A DNA stretch of 64,000 nt, from positions 61,541-125,540 of the forward strand of contig CAVFXS010000056.1 in NCBI GenBank assembly GCA_963626805.1, written 5' to 3'. The notes below the pieces were generated by a model. The model was not told the DNA's origin, did no database searches, and worked only from the letters and a program-made list of their open reading frames with translations. Source of the stretch: CAG-632 sp963626805. GTDB lineage: Bacteria; Bacillota; Clostridia; Lachnospirales; Lachnospiraceae. The first letter of the stretch is position 1. Each line of letters starts with the position of its first letter. The translations under genes were made by a program, and so were the position numbers. Shown here one piece after another: positions 35,681 through 42,540 of the stretch.

Positions 35681-37068
35681 TGTACCTGTCTCTCCTTCTC
35701 CGTCAGCTGCCTTATCTCTTCCGCTATAATCTCCGGGGTCTTCCCATCGGCATTGATCACACAGTGTGCTGTTTCCATATACCGGGAACCCCGTTCCTCC
35801 AGTAATGCGTGGATCCTTCCCTTTGGATCGTCACAGTTTAACAATGGTCGATCTATACAACCCTTTAACCGATTCCAGATTTCCTCTTCTCCGGTCTTCA
35901 GATAAACTACCTGACCCAGTTCCCGGAGCAGTCTAGCATTCTCTATCCGCAACGGCATGCCACCGCCCGTAGAAATCACGGTATGCGACATTGTCCGGAT
36001 CAGCTCATTTAAAACCACCGTCTCCAGTTTTCTGAAATAAGCTTCTCCGTGCTTTTCAAATATATCGGATATACTACAGCCTTCCCGTTTCTCAATATAC
36101 ACATCCGTATCCAGAAAAGAGTAACCATAAAGCTCCTGAAGCTTATGTCCGACCGTTGTCTTTCCGGATCCCATGAATCCGATCAGTACAATATTATTAC
36201 CACTCGGATGAATCGCCTCATATAACCGATCATATACCATCTCTGCCTGTTCATCGGTAACTGCCAGATCATTCCACAGCTCATATGCAATGATACCTTG
36301 ATATAATAGCATCTTCAATCCGTTAAAGGCTCTGCCTCCGGCTTCCTCTACCAGCTTCATAAACCGGGTCTGTGCCGGATTATAGATCAGATCGATTCCG
36401 ACCTCCACCCGCTGATAAAATGCTCTGTCCTCCAGCACAACCGCATCCACATTCGGACTTAATCCTACGAATGTGCACTGAAACACGATCCATGACTCTT
36501 CCGGGATCTCCTTCCATGCATCAAGTGCTATTGCCTGCATTCGGTTCTCCTGAAAAATCCGATTCATACTGTCCGCAATTTCCTGTGCTTTCTCTACGGT
36601 ACGGTTCAGCATATAAATCTTTTCCGCCCGCTCCTGCATACACATATAAGCAGCTGCCTTGGATGCACCACCGGCGCCCAGGATCAGAACTGTCTTTCCC
36701 TGCAGTGACACTCCTTCTGACTGCACCGCACGCAGAAGTCCCGGCATATCCGTATTATAACCGCAAAAACCTCCCGGTACCCGTACCAGTGTGTTCACTG
36801 CTTGAATTGCCTCTGCAACAGGATCCACCGATACCAGTGTCCCCATCACCCGCTCCTTATGCGGAACTGTGACATTCATTCCCAGGATATTCAATACACA
36901 GGCTCCCTGAACCGCAGCTGCTACATTTCCGTTCTCTACATGAAATGGTACATATACAAGGTTCTTATGAAGAAGCTCACTTAACGTATTATGTATTACC
37001 GGTGACAGCGTATGCTCTACCGGATTTCCGATCAATCCTAACACCCTGGTTTTCCCGTCTATCGTCAT
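35677..37068 (-). CDS. aroE-aroK: Bifunctional shikimate dehydrogenase / shikimate kinase
   Basis: Two consecutive shikimate-pathway enzymes in one chain. Residues 1 to about 285 are AroE: GLIGNPVEHTLSPVIHN at the substrate site, Lys71 in NVTVPHK, Asp107 in GYNTDMPG, and the NADP loop GAGGASKAA. Residues about 290-463 are AroK: P-loop GFMGSGKTTVG at 297-307, the Asp pair in DTDVYIEK, and SGGGMP-type TGGGMPLR. No stop or frame break lies between the parts. Because AroQ is made from the same transcript, three successive steps (dehydratase, dehydrogenase, kinase) are co-produced. Confidence 0.95.
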   Translation of the reverse strand: MTIDGKTRVLGLIGNPVEHTLSPVIHNTLSELLHKNLVYVPFHVENGNVAAAVQGACVLNILGMNVTVPHKERVMGTLVSVDPVAEAIQAVNTLVRVPGGFCGYNTDMPGLLRAVQSEGVSLQGKTVLILGAGGASKAAAYMCMQERAEKIYMLNRTVEKAQEIADSMNRIFQENRMQAIALDAWKEIPEESWIVFQCTFVGLSPNVDAVVLEDRAFYQRVEVGIDLIYNPAQTRFMKLVEEAGGRAFNGLKMLLYQGIIAYELWNDLAVTDEQAEMVYDRLYEAIHPSGNNIVLIGFMGSGKTTVGHKLQELYGYSFLDTDVYIEKREGCSISDIFEKHGEAYFRKLETVVLNELIRTMSHTVISTGGGMPLRIENARLLRELGQVVYLKTGEEEIWNRLKGCIDRPLLNCDDPKGRIHALLEERGSRYMETAHCVINADGKTPEIIAEEIRQLTEKERQVQ

Positions 37069-37598
37069 GACACATCCGCTTCCTTTCGCTTTTCACTGCT
37101 TCCTCCCTGCCGCTTATGTTTCCTGTGATAAAAGTACATACTGATTCGCTCCGGAACCCGTTTCAAAACCACCAGTGCACTCTCCTTCCGATTTACACGT
37201 CCTACCAGAATACTGTGATAGCCCACCCGGTTTGCTCCCAGAATATCCGTAAACAGCTGATCTCCGATAAACAATATCTTCTCCCGCTCTACCTGCAGAC
37301 TTTTCCCCATTTCCAGATATCCCTTTTTAAATGGCTTACCGGCATTACATCTGTAGCTTACATCCATCGTTTGTGCAAACGGTTCTACCCGTTTTTTATT
37401 ATTGTTTGATAAAAAGCAGATCTTAAAACCCACTTGCTTTAGCCGCTCACACAATTGTATAGACTTTCGATCAGCCGGTGCTCCATGCGGAACCAAAGTA
37501 TTATCAATGTCAAAAATAATTGCTCGATAACCGTTCTTATAATATTCATCAAATGGAATCTGATACACAGACCCATACTCTTCTTTTGGATAAATCAC
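37065..37598 (-). CDS. YqeG-family HAD phosphatase
   Basis: HAD superfamily IIIA phosphatase of 177 residues. Motif I is FDIDNTLVPHG with the nucleophile Asp, motif II is FLSNNNKKR, and GKPFKKGYLEMG with GDQLFTDILGANRVG completes the site. Bacillus YqeG belongs to the same family, and the substrate here is unknown. The start is GTG (37596-37598), 7 bases after GGAGG. The stop overlaps the aroE-aroK start by 4 bases. Confidence 0.9.
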   Translation of the reverse strand: MIYPKEEYGSVYQIPFDEYYKNGYRAIIFDIDNTLVPHGAPADRKSIQLCERLKQVGFKICFLSNNNKKRVEPFAQTMDVSYRCNAGKPFKKGYLEMGKSLQVEREKILFIGDQLFTDILGANRVGYHSILVGRVNRKESALVVLKRVPERISMYFYHRKHKRQGGSSEKRKEADVS

Positions 37599-37631
37599 AA
37601 TCTGTCCTCCAAAAATATAATATACTTAAAT

Positions 37632-37660
37632 ATTGTAGCATAAATCAAACAAGGAAACAA
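37632..37660 (-). promoter_or_regulatory. Sigma-A promoter for yqeG-aroE/K-aroQ
   Basis: TTGTTT (37655-37660) and TACAAT (37632-37637) are 17 bases apart, with an extended TG just before the -10. Confidence 0.65.
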
Positions 37661-37671
37661 TGCAGGAAAAT

Positions 37672-37707
37672 AAAAAAGGACAGTGAATCTCATCATTTCA
37701 CTGTCCT
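37672..37707 (-). terminator. Intrinsic terminator of the 3D-domain gene
   Basis: A perfect 11-bp stem (AGGACAGTGAA with TTCACTGTCCT, 37677-37707) is followed by TTTTTT on the minus strand, just after the stop codon of the 3D-domain gene. Confidence 0.88.
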
Positions 37708-37716
37708 GTGCTATTC

Positions 37717-38568
37717 TTATCTTCCGGAAATAGGTGCTTCGGTAGAAATCTCCTGTTCCATCCGTGTAGCTGTTTCGGTTGTAGTTGTCGGTGCCTCGGT
37801 CGTAGTCGTTGTATCCTCGGTAGTCTCTTCCGTTGTTGTATCCTTAATATCCGGAGTCTCGGAAATCGTTTCCACTGCTACAGTGGAAGAATTCTCTCCA
37901 ACACCCACATAACGGTATACATCTACATAACGCTTTCCATAATTAAGTGCTTCCTGGTGGCTTGCAAAATAAATATCAATCCGCTGTCCCCGAATTGCAC
38001 CACCTCTATCCTCTACAGTATATACCTGACCATTTATCACAATCTGGCTTCCAAACGGAAGCACACCGGTATCTGCTGCAATCGTATGATTCGCTCGTGC
38101 TACCGCTCCACTCGCAGTCACACCATTAGTCTTGCCGCAGCATTTTGCACAGGAACAATAACCAGTCGTCAGATAAGTTCCCAGAAACTCATATCCATTC
38201 ATCGACGGATCAGCATAAACCGGAGCTGCCGACAACCCATAGCTCTGTGCTACCACTTCTGTATTCTTCACCTCTACGTCCAATACCTCCGGCTCGATTG
38301 CACCTGCATCTGCCAATGCATTCAATACCAGAATATTGTTCTGCAAGGTTCCATAATCCTCATACTGTATATCACCCAATACATATGTCTGTGCATCTCT
38401 CGTACATGCACCTAATGCAACCTGCTTAAATGGCTTCACATGTGCCGCCGCTTCTGCTCCCACTGTGATCAGAGAGGCACAGGCAAATGAGACAGCAATT
38501 ACCAGCAGTACGACTTTCCTGCAGTACGACCTTATGTTTTTCATTAGTTGAATCAATTGCTTTTCCAT
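37717..38568 (-). CDS. Secreted 3D-domain wall protein (YocH-like) with Thr/Glu-rich tail
   Basis: An N-terminal signal/anchor helix (VVLLVIAVSFACASLITVGAEA) leads to an extracellular region of about 100 residues and a 3D domain (roughly 147-240). Its three conserved aspartates are in AADTG, VEDRGG and RIDIYF, and the GYCSCAKCCGKTNG motif precedes them. 3D domains occur in Bacillus YocH and resemble the MltA catalytic core, so a wall hydrolase role is likely. The last about 45 residues are threonine- and glutamate-rich, probably an extended wall-spanning tail; no sorting motif was seen. The leader contains a WalR-type box. Confidence 0.88.
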   Translation of the reverse strand: MEKQLIQLMKNIRSYCRKVVLLVIAVSFACASLITVGAEAAAHVKPFKQVALGACTRDAQTYVLGDIQYEDYGTLQNNILVLNALADAGAIEPEVLDVEVKNTEVVAQSYGLSAAPVYADPSMNGYEFLGTYLTTGYCSCAKCCGKTNGVTASGAVARANHTIAADTGVLPFGSQIVINGQVYTVEDRGGAIRGQRIDIYFASHQEALNYGKRYVDVYRYVGVGENSSTVAVETISETPDIKDTTTEETTEDTTTTTEAPTTTTETATRMEQEISTEAPISGR

Positions 38569-38609
38569 AATCCATGGATCCTTTCAAGTATTACTTACTT
38601 GTTGCAAAA

Positions 38610-38627
38610 TGTTACACAAATGTTACA
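38610..38627. promoter_or_regulatory. WalR (YycF) box in the leader of the 3D-domain gene
   Basis: The plus strand has TGTTAC at 38610-38615, five bases, and TGTTAC at 38621-38626; on the minus strand this reads TGTAAC, five bases, TGTAAC. Both fit the direct repeat TGTWAH-N5-TGTWAH bound by the essential wall regulator WalR. It lies just downstream of the -10 box, a position more typical of repression than activation. Confidence 0.6.
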
Positions 38628-38637
38628 TTTTCTTGTC

Positions 38638-38666
38638 ATTATATTCGTATTTTTTCAAAAGGTCAA
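38638..38666 (-). promoter_or_regulatory. Sigma-A promoter for the 3D-domain gene
   Basis: TTGACC (38661-38666) and TATAAT (38638-38643) on the minus strand with a 17-base spacer. Confidence 0.7.
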
Positions 38667-38729
38667 GTTCATATCCAGTTTTTTGCCAATTTAAACAAGC
38701 TAATCTTAAGAAATTTGTTTAAATTTTTA

Positions 38730-38758
38730 TTGTTTTTCACATATTTTAATGTTACAAT
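38730..38758 (+). promoter_or_regulatory. Promoter of the RNase P RNA gene
   Basis: TTGTTT (38730-38735) and TACAAT (38753-38758) with a 17-base spacer, about 10 bases before the RNA 5' end. Confidence 0.65.
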
Positions 38759-38767
38759 CCATGAAAG

Positions 38768-39115
38768 AATGAGTCGGACAGGTGATCGCGGCTGCATGTG
38801 CCGAAAGGCCGCAGGTGAGGAAAGTCCGGGCTTCACAGGGCAGGGTGCCGGATAACATCCGGTGGAGGCAACTCCCAGACTAGTGCAACAGAAATAAACC
38901 GCCAGTCAACTGGTAAGGATGGAAAGGTGAGGTAAGAGCTCACCGCTTGGCTGGTAACAGTCAAGGCTCTGTAAACTCCACCCGAAGCAAGACCGAACAA
39001 AAAGCAATACAGCTGCCCGCTGTGCTTTTGGGTAGGTCGCTCGAGCCGATTGGTAACAATCGGACTAGATAGATGATCACTCAACGACATAACCCGGCTT
39101 ATCGTCCGGCTCATT
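38768..39115 (+). ncRNA. rnpB: RNase P RNA, bacterial class A
   Basis: Catalytic RNA that matures tRNA 5' ends. Conserved elements are visible in order: the 5' strand of P1 (AATGAGTCGGAC) pairing with GTCCGGCTCATT at the 3' end, GAGGAAAGTCCGGGCT, the central ACAGAAA and GGTAAG segments, AAACTCCACCCGAAGCAAGACC, and GGTAGGTCGCTCGAGCC. The length of about 348 bases is normal. It is the only stretch on the plus strand between minus-strand genes. Ends are set by P1 pairing. Confidence 0.95.
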
Positions 39116-39131
39116 AATTAAACTAGAAATT

Positions 39132-39168
39132 AAAAAGGACTGCTGTCCGCTCTCATAGACAACAGTCC
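39132..39168. terminator. Hairpin terminator between rnpB and the unknown minus-strand gene
   Basis: Arms GGACTG and CAGTCC (39137-39142, 39163-39168) with an inner TGTC/GACA pair form a hairpin. On the minus strand TTTTT follows, so it terminates the 39190 gene. On the plus strand only CTTCCTCC follows, but it may also end rnpB transcripts. Confidence 0.7.
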
Positions 39169-39189
39169 CTTCCTCCCAATATACGAATA

Positions 39190-39906
39190 TCAAATACTAC
39201 ACTTCTTTAACATCTGACGTTTCTGCCAGTGTACAACATTCCGAATCAATAATGCAGAGGTCTCCGGAAACCTCCGATACAAGTCCGCTTCTTCTAGATC
39301 TGTATCCTCCACTGCCATCAGCAACGCCTTTAATTCATCCAGTACCTCTAGCCGCATAGACTCATCCATATAAGAAAAAATATGTGCGGTTCTCTTCGGA
39401 AGAAATGACCGAATCGTATGTAAAATTACATCACTGTCCTCCAGAACATACCGTTCCACCAGCTCCAATACCGTAGTTGTCTCATCTGCCGGAATACCAG
39501 CATGTCTTGCAATGATACGGAAGCAATCCTGTATCAGGTTTCCGGAATCCACCTGATAACTGTTCAGCCCGAAATCATGAAAGCACTCTTTCAGCATCAT
39601 CAGCTGATATCGCTGTGTATACTGTGACAGATCCTCATACATCTGTATCAGCTCCGTATCAAACCTGGCATATTTCTCATCCCAGTAGATAAAATCATAA
39701 GTCCAGTATACCGCTATGCACAGCATAAAATCTTCTGCGAAATTACGATTGTTGGCGAATGCAAACAGGGACTTTAGCTTGATTCCTAAACGTCTGTAGT
39801 CATTTTCACTAAGTTCCAAATCACAAATGGTTCGTACACTCTGTATCTTTTCTTCCAGATACATCTGCATCTCGTGTAGGTCGAATTTTGGTTCTTCAAT
39901 TCCCAT
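39190..39906 (-). CDS. Unknown soluble helical protein
   Basis: No family was recognised. The ATG at 39904-39906 is preferred, since GGAGG lies 7 bases upstream; one two codons earlier is too close to it. The 238 residues look all-helical and are rich in Tyr, Trp, Leu and charged residues. No signal peptide, membrane segment or cysteine-pair motif is present. The middle has CIAVYWTYDFIYWDEKYARFD and the C-terminus is basic (WQKRQMLKKC). It is transcribed away from the AP2 gene, sharing a 227-base divergent region with a promoter for each. A partnership is possible but unproven. Confidence 0.75.
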   Translation of the reverse strand: MGIEEPKFDLHEMQMYLEEKIQSVRTICDLELSENDYRRLGIKLKSLFAFANNRNFAEDFMLCIAVYWTYDFIYWDEKYARFDTELIQMYEDLSQYTQRYQLMMLKECFHDFGLNSYQVDSGNLIQDCFRIIARHAGIPADETTTVLELVERYVLEDSDVILHTIRSFLPKRTAHIFSYMDESMRLEVLDELKALLMAVEDTDLEEADLYRRFPETSALLIRNVVHWQKRQMLKKCSI

Positions 39907-39983
39907 ATACATTCCTCCTTATATAGTTTCACATTACATCTTATTCTGCTCCTTTACAATTTATACCTGTTTCTTTTATAAAG

Positions 39984-40012
39984 ATTGTATAACTTTTCAA
40001 CAAAAAAGTCCA
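39984..40012 (-). promoter_or_regulatory. Promoter of the unknown 238-residue gene
   Basis: TGGACT (40007-40012) and TACAAT (39984-39989) on the minus strand, 17 bases apart. Confidence 0.5.
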
Positions 40013-40073
40013 CCTTTTTTAATATTTTTAACATATTCTTTATATATTCATTTGGAATTTTTGATGATTTATA

Positions 40074-40102
40074 TTGTCGTATGTACAGAAATATACTACA
40101 AT
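40074..40102 (+). promoter_or_regulatory. Promoter of the AP2-domain gene
   Basis: TTGTCG (40074-40079) and TACAAT (40097-40102), spacer 17. Transcription would begin near 40109, which supports the start codon at 40134 over any earlier one. Confidence 0.55.
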
Positions 40103-40133
40103 CTATACAAGAATCGATCAGGAGTATATATAT

Positions 40134-40925
40134 ATGAATTATTATCCGGGTATTACAATTGCATATCATACAGATGGCAGTGCCTATTACCGAGCTTCGA
40201 TTACCCATAACCGAAAGCATATCAGCCTAGGCAGCTATTCCTCACCAGAGATCGGGAGCTGTGCTTATATGGAAGCAAAGGCGGTTCTGGATAATCCGAC
40301 TGCCTCTGTCAGCGATTATCAGACTACCATGCAGCTCTCCTTTGCCAAATTTGTATCCTTAGTCAATCTTCGCTGCAATGGCATCTATATCAAAACTCCA
40401 ATCTTTTTATATCCGGATTATTTCCTGTATTATCTGAATCCGGAGCTTGCCTTGAAATTCGACCGGGACGATCTGTTCTTCTATTCCTCTCATACGATCC
40501 AGCAACGGGGCGGCTATCGGTTTGTCTGTCACTACGGCAGCCAATATGGCATTCTATCCCGTTATGGAATCCGGCAGTTTGCAGTCGCCGGTCGAGATTA
40601 TATCTTTGTAAATGGGGATGATACGGACTATCGCTATCAGAATATCAAGATTCTCAATCATTATATGGGAGTCACTATCCACCGAAAAAACAGAAAAACC
40701 TTCTATCAGGCTGCAATCCATATTCATGGAAATTATATCATCGGGCGCTATCCTACCGAGATTCAGGCTGCCATTGCCTATAATAAGGCTGCTGATAGTC
40801 TGAGACAAAATGGAAAATCCAAACATTTTATCAAAAATTATATACCGGAATTATCACCGGAGGAATATCATCAGATCTATAAAGATGTGAAAATCTCCGA
40901 CCGTCTGTATTCTCCCGAGCCCTGA
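40134..40925 (+). CDS. Double AP2-domain protein with degenerate HNH core
   Basis: Predicted DNA-binding protein of 263 residues; start chosen by an AGGAG box 9 bases upstream. An N-terminal AP2-like module (residues about 3-53: ITIAYHTDGSAYYRASITH, then KHISLGSYSS) and a C-terminal one (about 178-238: MGVTIHRKNRKTFYQAAIHI, GRYPTEIQAAIAYNKAA) flank a central region. Residues about 143-173 (RYGIRQFAVAGRDYIFVNGD, TDYRYQN) match the layout of HNH homing endonucleases of the DHINGN type, but the catalytic Asp-His pair is replaced by Ile-Phe. It therefore looks like a domesticated, non-cutting relative. No intron or intein is nearby. Target genes are unknown. Confidence 0.8.
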   Translation: MNYYPGITIAYHTDGSAYYRASITHNRKHISLGSYSSPEIGSCAYMEAKAVLDNPTASVSDYQTTMQLSFAKFVSLVNLRCNGIYIKTPIFLYPDYFLYYLNPELALKFDRDDLFFYSSHTIQQRGGYRFVCHYGSQYGILSRYGIRQFAVAGRDYIFVNGDDTDYRYQNIKILNHYMGVTIHRKNRKTFYQAAIHIHGNYIIGRYPTEIQAAIAYNKAADSLRQNGKSKHFIKNYIPELSPEEYHQIYKDVKISDRLYSPEP

Positions 40926-40997
40926 ATCCGGACTTTTCCTGTACTAATCTACTACCCTTCCTCATAAACTATCACGAAGAATGTTTGGATGGTTTTT

Positions 40998-41798
40998 ATG
41001 AAATCCACGCTGTTTACAGATATCGAAGCAATTAATTCCAAATATATGCACTGTATGACCGGTATTCTACTCTTCTCGGTCTGCCTGTACTTCGGCGCCT
41101 CTTTCTTCCGAGATCATCCGGTCACGACTCCGGTATCCTCCCTGACGCGATATGAACTGCCCATATACAGCGTAGAGACTGATAATCCTGTACTTGCACT
41201 TACCTTTGATGCTGCCTGGGGAGATGAAGATCTTGCTGATATCTTAGATATTCTTAGCAATCATCATGCAAAGGCCACATTTTTTGTATCCGGTGACTGG
41301 GCAGAGAAATATCCGGAAGCTGTTCTCTCTATCTACCGTCACGGACATGAGCTTGCAAATCACGGAATGAACCATAAGCATATGCCAGACCTGTCCGATG
41401 AGGAGATTCGAGACGAGATCCTGTCCTGCCATGATCTCGTACTCTCCATGACCGGATATTCCATGACCTCATTTCGTGCTCCGTACAGCGATTGGGATGA
41501 CCGGGTAGTTGATCAGGCACATTCCTGTGGTTACTCCTGTATTAATCAAAATGTGGACTCTGTAGACTGGAAGGAGTATGGTGTCGACAGTATTATTGAG
41601 ACTGTTTTATCAGATCCGGATCTGGATAACGGTGCAATTATTCTGCTCCACAACGGAACAAAATATACACAGCTTGCTCTGGACCGGCTTCTTTCCGAGC
41701 TGGAAAAACAGGATTATCGTTTTGTTACTGTTCAGGAACTCGTTTATACGGAAAATTACACTCTGGATCATACCGGGCGTCAATTTCCGGCCGAATAA
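40998..41798 (+). CDS. NodB-family polysaccharide deacetylase (PdaB-like)
   Basis: Secreted or membrane-anchored carbohydrate esterase 4 protein of 266 residues. One N-terminal helix (MTGILLFSVCLYFGASFF) precedes the NodB domain. Motifs: ALTFDAAWGDED (catalytic Asp), HGHELANHGMNHKHM (metal histidines in the HxxxH-type site), FRAPYSDWD, VDSVDWKEYG and ILLHNG. This composition resembles sporulation deacetylases such as PdaB, which act on cortex or wall glycan. The ATG at 40998 follows GGATGG by 5 bases; one at 40989 is possible. It follows the AP2 gene by 72 bases on the same strand. Confidence 0.88.
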   Translation: MKSTLFTDIEAINSKYMHCMTGILLFSVCLYFGASFFRDHPVTTPVSSLTRYELPIYSVETDNPVLALTFDAAWGDEDLADILDILSNHHAKATFFVSGDWAEKYPEAVLSIYRHGHELANHGMNHKHMPDLSDEEIRDEILSCHDLVLSMTGYSMTSFRAPYSDWDDRVVDQAHSCGYSCINQNVDSVDWKEYGVDSIIETVLSDPDLDNGAIILLHNGTKYTQLALDRLLSELEKQDYRFVTVQELVYTENYTLDHTGRQFPAE

Positions 41799-41820
41799 AT
41801 TACGTATATTTCATGCTTTC

Positions 41821-41850
41821 CGTATATTTATATCAGTATCGTCCATACTA
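41821..41850 (+). promoter_or_regulatory. Candidate sigma-G/F promoter for the small lipoprotein gene
   Basis: CATACTA (41844-41850) matches the forespore -10 consensus exactly; 17 bases upstream CGTATA (41821-41826) partly matches the -35 TGMATA. Confidence 0.4.
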
Positions 41851-41852
41851 AC

Positions 41853-41869
41853 TATGTGAAATTCACATA
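41853..41869. promoter_or_regulatory. Perfect 17-bp palindrome upstream of the small lipoprotein gene
   Basis: TATGTGAAATTCACATA is a perfect odd palindrome lying 3 bases after the candidate -10 box and ending 17 bases before the start codon. It could be an operator or a leader hairpin. Confidence 0.45.
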
Positions 41870-41886
41870 TGGAAAGGAGTCAGATT

Positions 41887-42168
41887 ATGAAAATCACGAA
41901 AAAAAGTCTGATTTTATGCTGTTGTCTGATTGCTATTGCTTTCATATTTACCGGATGTGGCAGCAAAACCAATTCCGGAAACAGTATCGGAAATGATATC
42001 GGTAACGCTGTTGACAATGTCGGAAACGATGTAGGAAATATGGTCGATGATGCCGGAAATATCGTGGACGATGCTGCCGATGGTGCCGGAAATATGATTA
42101 AGGACGTCACCAACGGAACCTATTCATCCACATCCTCCGACGCAAACAGCAACACAGAAACCAGATAA
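41887..42168 (+). CDS. Small lipoprotein with Gly-Asn-Asp repeats
   Basis: The 93-residue product has a lipoprotein signal peptide with the lipobox FTGC, followed by a mature part made of short repeats (GNDIGNAVDNVGNDVGNMVDD and similar) and a Ser/Thr-rich end. The start follows GGAG by 7 bases. The repeats should form an amphipathic, acidic helix. Related short sporulation lipoproteins exist (YhcN/YlaJ group), but this one is too degenerate to place. A forespore-type promoter and a palindrome precede it. Confidence 0.75.
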   Translation: MKITKKSLILCCCLIAIAFIFTGCGSKTNSGNSIGNDIGNAVDNVGNDVGNMVDDAGNIVDDAADGAGNMIKDVTNGTYSSTSSDANSNTETR

Positions 42169-42178
42169 TTCTGTTTCT

Positions 42179-42526
42179 TTAATGGACGCCGGTTCGCCGG
42201 CGTTCCATTTCATCATATTGCTCATACATATATTGCACACTGTTTTCCAGAACATAATAATGTATGATATATGGAACCAGCAGAATCAGCAGGGCAACTA
42301 AGAGAATTGCAAATAAAATCTCCGTCGTCCGTACCGTCTCAATAAACACCAGAATTGTACAGAGAGCGAACAATACCATAATAATCTCATGAACCAGCCT
42401 TTCATGCATAAAAAACTGAATCTGAATCAGATGCTTTCGTTCTTCCTCTGCATAGTCAATGTTTTCCGATGGATTATCCAGCAGCTCATCAATGCGAGCC
42501 TTGTAATTCAATATTTTCTTACGCAT
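42179..42526 (-). CDS. Small protein with two membrane helices, unknown function
   Basis: The 115-residue protein starts with a charged helix (RIDELLDNPSENIDYAEEERKH). Two adjacent membrane helices follow (IIMVLFALCTILVFIE and LFAILLVALLILLVPYIIHYYVLE), and then a charged tail. No family is recognised. It is encoded 14 bases after the subtilisin-like csp gene and is probably co-transcribed with it. Confidence 0.75.
   Translation of the reverse strand: MRKKILNYKARIDELLDNPSENIDYAEEERKHLIQIQFFMHERLVHEIIMVLFALCTILVFIETVRTTEILFAILLVALLILLVPYIIHYYVLENSVQYMYEQYDEMERRRTGVH
42181..42209. terminator. Bidirectional hairpin between convergent genes
   Basis: AATGGA-GCCGG and CCGGC-TCCATT arms close a TTCG tetraloop. 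On the plus strand TTTC follows. The minus-strand gene ends inside the hairpin. It probably stops transcription of the lipoprotein gene and the convergent operon. Confidence 0.6.
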
Positions 42527-42540
42527 ATTCTGTATTCCTC

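Noticed and set aside
38833..39114. Open frame of 93 codons on the minus strand
   Set aside because: It is antisense to the conserved RNase P RNA and matches no protein family.
40074..40133. Longer N-terminus of the AP2 protein, 20 codons upstream of the chosen start
   Set aside because: These codons overlap the predicted promoter, and the AGGAG box serves the ATG at 40134.
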